A stretch of 64,000 nucleotides of DNA from positions 1 to 64,000 of the forward strand of contig JACIXC010000006.1 in NCBI GenBank assembly GCA_014360655.1, read 5' to 3'. A program made the position numbers and the translations under genes. The notes below the pieces were generated by a model that made no database searches, was not told where the DNA came from, and saw only the letters and a program-made list of their open reading frames with translations. Positions within the stretch are counted from its first letter, which is position 1. The number at the start of each line of letters is the position of its first letter. Positions 59,967 to 64,000 of the stretch are shown here, in pieces. This DNA is from Actinomycetota bacterium. Its GTDB lineage: Bacteria > Actinomycetota > Geothermincolia > Geothermincolales > RBG-13-55-18.

Positions 59967-60043
59967 GGGGATGCGGCCTTGCTCCGCCTTTTCCTCGTGT
60001 TCCGTGAAGAGCGTTGCCCGCGAAAAGCGGCTTCGAGGCCGCT

Positions 60044-60457
60044 TCAGTCCCGGCGGTAGACGTAGTAGGTCCCCAGGGCCTTGGCCACCAGGCGGTCGCC
60101 TTGCGGACCCAGGTTGACGACCTCGGACTCCAGCACGGCGATGCGCGACCTGCGCTCGAGCACGCGCGTGTCGCACACCAGGGTGCCGGAGCTCACGGCC
60201 GCGAGGTAGGCTATCTTTATCTCCACCGTGGCGCAGAGCTCTCCCTCCGCGAGGATGGAGTAGAGGGCGCCTCCCATGCCGGTGTCGGCCATGGAGTAGA
60301 TGACGCCGCCGTGCAGCACGCCGTGGGGGTTGAAGAGCTCCTCCCGCACCGGCAGCTCGCAGCGGCTCCTGCCCTCCCCGCAAGCGCTGAAGGTGAGGCC
60401 GATCAGTTCCCCGAAGGGGTTGAAACCCCCTTGCCGTTCAGGGAAGCCGCTCTTCAT
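60044..60457 (-). CDS. PaaI-type hotdog thioesterase (copy 1)
   Basis: A protein of 137 residues. Hotdog-fold motif NPHGVLHGGVIYSMADTGMGGAL near 43-65 (the Asn and Asp/Gly positions form the active site), then CATVEIKIAYLA and ALGTYYVYRRD. It hydrolyses aromatic or medium acyl-CoA esters. ATG has GGGGGACGAG directly upstream. It overlaps the phosphoribosyltransferase by 20 bases, so it is in the same operon. The protein starting at 63588 on the other strand is a close paralogue. Confidence 0.93.
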   Translation of the reverse strand: MKSGFPERQGGFNPFGELIGLTFSACGEGRSRCELPVREELFNPHGVLHGGVIYSMADTGMGGALYSILAEGELCATVEIKIAYLAAVSSGTLVCDTRVLERRSRIAVLESEVVNLGPQGDRLVAKALGTYYVYRRD

Positions 60458-61100
60458 CTCGTCCCCCGTTCTTTCCCAGGTATCTCATCACCTCGCGGTC
60501 GCTGAGGTCGTGGAAGTCCCGGTAGAAGGATGCGACGGCGAAAGGGTAGTGGTGGGATACGTGCAGGCAGTGGAAGTGGTCCACCAGCGGCCTGATCCTG
60601 CGGGCGGTCCCGTCCGGGCTCACGGGAACGGCGACGCCCACGCTGGCGGGATGGAATTTTCGCACCATCTCAACGGCGGCGATCATGGTGTAGCCGGTGG
60701 CCAGCCCGTCGTCGGTGAGGATCACGTTCATCCCCGCGAGATCGGGAAAGGGACGGTCGCCGCGGTAAGCCTTCACCCTCCTGCGCACCTCCACCAGCAC
60801 CCGCGAGGCGATGTCGTTCACCTGTTCGGGCGGCAGGCGCAGGTGCTGCATCATCTCCTCGTTCAGATAGAGGGAGCCGTCGGGGGCGATGGCCCCGAAA
60901 CCCGCCTCGGGATTGTGGGGAATGGGAAGCTTGCGCGCCACGAGGACGTCGAAGGCGCCGCCCAGCTCCCGGGCCATGCGGTACCCCACGGGGATGCCGC
61001 CCCGCGGTATGCCGAGGACCATGAGCTTCTCCCTCGGTCCCACGTACGACTCCGCCAGCCTTGAACCCGCTTCCTCGCGGTCCTTGAACAGAACGGGCAT
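60438..61100 (-). CDS. Phosphoribosyltransferase-family protein
   Basis: A protein of 220 residues. Starts at the ATG at 61100 (FKDREEAGSRLAESY), the usual N-terminus of this group; TTG at 61142 lies next to a TATAAT and would be leaderless. Motifs: LGIPRGGIPVGYRMAREL, VLVARKLPIPHNPEAGFGAIAPDG, and the PRPP loop NVILTDDGLATGYTM (normally DDGxATGxT), so the pyrophosphate site is intact. Comparable proteins are often fused to or beside hydrolases. The actual base substrate is unknown. Confidence 0.92.
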   Translation of the reverse strand: MPVLFKDREEAGSRLAESYVGPREKLMVLGIPRGGIPVGYRMARELGGAFDVLVARKLPIPHNPEAGFGAIAPDGSLYLNEEMMQHLRLPPEQVNDIASRVLVEVRRRVKAYRGDRPFPDLAGMNVILTDDGLATGYTMIAAVEMVRKFHPASVGVAVPVSPDGTARRIRPLVDHFHCLHVSHHYPFAVASFYRDFHDLSDREVMRYLGKNGGRDEERLP

Positions 61101-61146
61101 GACCTGCCGCCTCAGCCGCCTTTCGGTTTTATCTTCCGTCAAGAGG

Positions 61147-61152
61147 ATTATA
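61147..61152 (-). promoter_or_regulatory. -10 box for the phosphoribosyltransferase operon
   Basis: GAGGCTATAATCCTC on the minus strand. It ends 4 bases before an in-frame TTG and 46 bases before the preferred ATG at 61100. Confidence 0.45.
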
Positions 61153-61237
61153 GCCTCATGCCGGAGAGTCTAACCCTCTCTCTTATCGGGTGCCGTGCGG
61201 GCGGGTGGAGAATCAACGGCCGTTACCGCGGCTCGTT

Positions 61238-63091
61238 TCACTGCAGGCGGAGGATGACCAGCCCCTGCGTCTTATCCGTCACGAACACCAAGTCATCGAG
61301 AGCGGCCAGGCCTGTGATCTCCGAAAAACCTGAATATACAGCCAACTTACGGGGATCGCCCGGGTCACTGACATCGATGGCGGCTATCCCGCACTCCAGC
61401 CTGTCCATCCACGTCTCGTGGGCGATACCATATATGTAGCTGACATATGCGACATCTCCGGATACGGCAACCTCTCCCATTATCTGCCGGCAGGCGGTGG
61501 GAGATATCTGGTCCGCCGAACTGGCCAGTATCTCCTTGAACCGTCCCAGGGTGGTGATGCGTTGAGGGTCGCTTATGTCCACTATGAACAGGCCTTCATC
61601 CCATCCAGCCGCATACGCGACGTTCTCGTTGAGGCATAGATCGGACCCCCAGCCGGTCTCGAGCCCGGAGATCTCCTTCGGCTGTGAAGGGTCGGTGGCA
61701 TCGACCACGTGCAACCTGTTGGCGATGATATAGCCGATTCCGTCGCGGGCGGCAACCCCCGGGTTGACGACGTTGGAGTTGAAAACGAACTCGCCCAGCA
61801 GTATCGACCGGGGGTCCTTGGTGAGGTCCCAGAGGACTAATCTGCCGCTGGTCGGCATGTACACCGTGGTCCCGTCGACCGCGAGGTTGCCCAGGAAACC
61901 GAACCCATCACTCGCCTCGAATCTGAGCTCCACGATCTTGCGAGGTGCCGATGGTGCGCTCACGTCCATCATCACCAGCTCGCCGTAGTCCATCTCGCCG
62001 CCCTCTATATCCGCCTGTTCTATCACGTAGGCTTGGTTGCCGGCCACCACCACGCTCTTGGCGTTATCGAGCTGGCATACGCCTATATTCTCGGGGTTGG
62101 AGGGATCGCTCACGTCCAGCACCACAAGCCCCCCTTTGCCGTTGGCCAGGTAAGCCGTGTCGCCGCTGACGTATATGTCGGAAGCTGTCCAGGGGGTCTT
62201 CCATTCACCAACCTTATAGAAGGCCACCTCCTCTTTCGCCGTGGCAGGTGCTTGTCCCACCCCCACCAGCATCGCTGGCGGGATGAACCAAAGAGTGGTG
62301 ACGACGATCCCTGCCGTGAGCATGTTTATAGCTCTGTAACGGCTGTTCGGGCTGTGTTTCCTCCAGGATATGAGTCCCCCCAGGAGACCCAGCGACGCGG
62401 GCAGCAGCCACCACCAGCTTCTTACCGGGGGTTCGAGACGCCCGCGTACCATGTCGCTGGAAAGACCGCGCCTCAGGCATAGGAGGCCTAGGACAAGCAA
62501 CGGCAGGGTGAGAAGGAGGAAGAGCAGAAGCCTTGCAAGGCGGGAATCGCCGGGAACCACGAAGAGCGCCGTTATCTGCCACCCCAACCACAGCGAGAGG
62601 AGTACCACCCCCGTCCACAGCATCGCCGGCCTTACGAGGAGCTCTTTGGACGGGAGGTATGGGGGCGGCGCCTCCTCCGCTTCCTTCGATAGGATGACCT
62701 GGACTATTTCCGCCAGCTTATGCAGGTGCTTCTCCAGGGGAGGGGTGATGGCGTCGAGCCAGTGGGTGGCGCTCAGGAGGTATTCCATGTCTTTGCTGGG
62801 AGGGAAATCCTCGATCCGGAAAGGGATTATGGGGATCCCCAGATGAACCGCCCGCTCGACCTCCCTGAGTACTTGGGGTGACCTGTTGGAATCGTTGGAG
62901 AAGACGAGCACGAAGACGCGGCTGTTGTTGATGGCCTCCACTATAGCGCCGGGAAAGGAGGTGCCGGGCTGTATATCCCTAGGCGCGATCCAGCAGCGTA
63001 TCCTGTTCTTCTCCAGCTCTGCGCAAATGGCGTCGGCGATGAGCTTGTTCCTCCCGTAGGAGGAATGGCTAATGAAGACATCGTGAGCCAC
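61238..63091 (-). CDS. TIR domain-transmembrane-LVIVD beta-propeller protein
   Basis: A protein of 617 residues. TIR domain at 3-95: DVFISHSSYGRNKLIADAI, IRCWIAPRDIQPG, FVLVFSNDSN and LREVERAV, with Glu77 the likely NADase Glu. A linker leads to about four transmembrane helices (about 156-178, 186-206, 225-242, 256-278). The rest is a propeller of LVIVD-type repeats ('VVLDVSDPSNPENIG', 'LHVVDATDPSQPKE', 'LFIVDISDPQRI', 'AAIDVSDPGDPRKL'). The GTG start has GAAGG upstream. GC is visibly lower than the neighbours. Topology cannot be fixed: four helices would leave both ends in the cytosol. TIR enzymes cleave NAD+ in immunity or signal. Function unknown; no partner effector gene is seen. Confidence 0.9.
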   Translation of the reverse strand: MAHDVFISHSSYGRNKLIADAICAELEKNRIRCWIAPRDIQPGTSFPGAIVEAINNSRVFVLVFSNDSNRSPQVLREVERAVHLGIPIIPFRIEDFPPSKDMEYLLSATHWLDAITPPLEKHLHKLAEIVQVILSKEAEEAPPPYLPSKELLVRPAMLWTGVVLLSLWLGWQITALFVVPGDSRLARLLLFLLLTLPLLVLGLLCLRRGLSSDMVRGRLEPPVRSWWWLLPASLGLLGGLISWRKHSPNSRYRAINMLTAGIVVTTLWFIPPAMLVGVGQAPATAKEEVAFYKVGEWKTPWTASDIYVSGDTAYLANGKGGLVVLDVSDPSNPENIGVCQLDNAKSVVVAGNQAYVIEQADIEGGEMDYGELVMMDVSAPSAPRKIVELRFEASDGFGFLGNLAVDGTTVYMPTSGRLVLWDLTKDPRSILLGEFVFNSNVVNPGVAARDGIGYIIANRLHVVDATDPSQPKEISGLETGWGSDLCLNENVAYAAGWDEGLFIVDISDPQRITTLGRFKEILASSADQISPTACRQIMGEVAVSGDVAYVSYIYGIAHETWMDRLECGIAAIDVSDPGDPRKLAVYSGFSEITGLAALDDLVFVTDKTQGLVILRLQ

Positions 63092-63587
63092 GCGTCCGCT
63101 ACCTTCCCCTCGTTCACCCTACCCCGGTTGTTCGTGCGTCGAGAGAGCGAAAAGCACACGGGATACCGATCCGTCCTGGTCCAGCTGTCGCCCGTTGGTG
63201 GACAATACCACGTATCCTTAGCCGCTTCGAAGTGATTATACCATGGATTGGGTTGTTTGCACGGACACGGGGCTCGCCATGGGGGATGAGGAGCCTTCTC
63301 GCTGCCCGTCACGACCCGGGAGCGCCTGCCGGGATGACGAGGTTGCCCTGGCCGTGTTCCCGATGCCAGATGTTCAAAGCCGTATCTCCTAACGCCGCGA
63401 AGCTACGTCAAGGCAGGGAAAGAATGTTCCTATCGCCCCTGGACCCGTGAAAGGTCGCCGAGACGGAAGGGCCTCGCCCGGGACGCTTTTCGGCCTGCGG
63501 GTCATGGGCCTCCTGCCGATTATGAAGGTTTGAGCGCTGGCTTGTGTGATAATGGGCTCGTGGTCGGCGAAGAGGAGAGGAGGAGCG
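63092..63587. other. Divergent intergenic region with two extended -10 elements
   Basis: About 500 bases without gene. It holds the minus-strand promoter of the TIR gene and, on the plus strand, TGTGATAAT at 63545-63553, 35 bases before the thioesterase start. Nothing else is recognised. Confidence 0.5.
63235..63243 (-). promoter_or_regulatory. Extended -10 of the TIR gene
   Basis: ATGGTATAATCAC on the minus strand (TG-n-TATAAT) gives a leader of about 135 bases before the GTG at 63091. No clear -35 is seen. Confidence 0.5.
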
Positions 63588-64000
63588 GTGTCCAGGCCAT
63601 TCCCGGAAGATGGAAAGGGGTTCAACCCCTTCGACGACCTCATAGGGCTGCGGTTCACGGAGCTGGGAGAAGGGCGCAGCCGCTGCGAGCTGGAGACGAG
63701 GAATGACCTTCTCAACCCCCACGGCGTGCTTCATGGAGGGGCCCTCTATGCCATGGTGGATACGGGGATGGGGGGAGCCCTCTACACCCTTCTCGGCGAG
63801 GACGAGCTCTGCGCCACGGTGGAGGTGAAGATAGCCTACTTCAGGGTGGTCAAAGAGGGCAGGCTGGTCTGCGAGACCAGGGTCATCGACCGCCGGCGCC
63901 ACATCGCCATACTGGAATGCGAGGTTTGGAGCGGCGGGGAGCTGGTGGCCAAGGCGCTGGGCACTTTCTACATCTACGGGAGACCGGCCGGCGCGCGGTC
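63588..64000 (+). CDS. PaaI-type hotdog thioesterase (copy 2, runs off the window)
   Basis: The GTG start has AGGAGAGGAGGAG a few bases upstream. The 137 residues visible have no stop before the edge, so the gene is partial. It has the motif NPHGVLHGGALYAMVDTGMGG, then CATVEVKIAYFR and ALGTFYIYG. It matches the protein at 60044-60457 along its full length (e.g. GFNPF..LIGL.F...GEGRSRCEL), so the two are paralogues placed in opposite orientation around the TIR gene. The N-terminal residues differ. Confidence 0.92.
   Translation, partial: MSRPFPEDGKGFNPFDDLIGLRFTELGEGRSRCELETRNDLLNPHGVLHGGALYAMVDTGMGGALYTLLGEDELCATVEVKIAYFRVVKEGRLVCETRVIDRRRHIAILECEVWSGGELVAKALGTFYIYGRPAGAR

Noticed and set aside
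61238-63091. Established TIR-based defence system such as Thoeris or TIR-APAZ
   Set aside because: No ThsA-like, SAVED, APAZ or Sir2 partner nearby. Domain order differs, so a known system cannot be claimed.
63408-63902. Minus-strand frame opposite the right-edge thioesterase
   Set aside because: The plus strand carries an unmistakable PaaI motif with a strong ribosome site.

Overview
The window is a high-GC (by eye about two thirds G+C), gene-dense bacterial chromosome segment with many TTG and GTG starts, strong Shine-Dalgarno sequences and TATAAT-centred promoters. The best taxonomic marker is the block at 39067-47946. It has the actinobacterial order fhaA-fhaB-pstP-rodA-pbpA-(kinase)-pknB, all on the minus strand. 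A DUF2342 zinc metalloprotease-like protein also points to Actinomycetota. The archaeal/deep-bacterial fructose-1,6-bisphosphate aldolase/phosphatase and the 2-hydroxyacyl-CoA dehydratase activase-type proteins suggest a deep-branching, probably anaerobic and perhaps thermophilic lineage of that phylum. That placement is inference; there is no rRNA in the window.

Layout. 1-600: a tandem intergenic repeat. 618-2871: three small zinc-ribbon or lipoprotein genes. 3042-12986: housekeeping and transport genes (YfcE-type phosphoesterase, 5-formyl-THF cyclo-ligase, Nramp-type transporter plus PRC-barrel partner, exported C45-type hydrolase, FBP aldolase/phosphatase, Ca2+-type P-ATPase). 13200-20910: envelope functions (DUF4015 glycosidase-like protein, polysaccharide deacetylase, epimerase, GT-C-type membrane protein), with tRNA-Ala in between. 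20907-27399: two activase-like proteins, TIGR04076, GerMN, an M28-like protein and DUF2342. 27400-28296: a gene-free, lower-GC stretch. 28297-38830: two paralogous two-module CxxC proteins, a three-gene sensory cassette, tRNA-Leu, MazG-like, radical SAM and geranylgeranyl-reductase-type genes. 39067-47946: the cell-wall/Ser-Thr-phosphorylation cluster. 48024-63091: a B-box repeat protein, PHP, LCP, PAP2-like, TldD/TldE, an orphan histidine kinase, DUF72, thioesterase, phosphoribosyltransferase and a TIR-membrane-propeller protein. A second thioesterase runs off the right edge.

How the genes work together. The pknB cluster couples peptidoglycan synthesis (RodA and PbpA) to Ser/Thr phosphorylation (PknB), dephosphorylation (PstP) and phosphopeptide readers (FhaA, FhaB). 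In the slot where pknA normally sits there is a PASTA protein whose kinase domain lacks the catalytic Asp, the metal-binding Asn and the alpha-C Glu, so it looks like a dedicated pseudokinase. The LCP ligase, polysaccharide deacetylase, GT-C protein and PAP2-like protein add to the envelope theme. The cassette 29725-33100 is translationally coupled: a membrane-anchored protein, a kinase and a NarL-type regulator.

The strongest candidates for something undescribed are the TIR/transmembrane/LVIVD-propeller protein (61238-63091), flanked by two PaaI thioesterase paralogues in opposite orientation and of visibly lower GC; the PASTA pseudokinase; the paired CxxC/V4R-like proteins; and the four perfect 135-bp repeats in a B-box protein. 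All functional statements come from motif reading without database searches.
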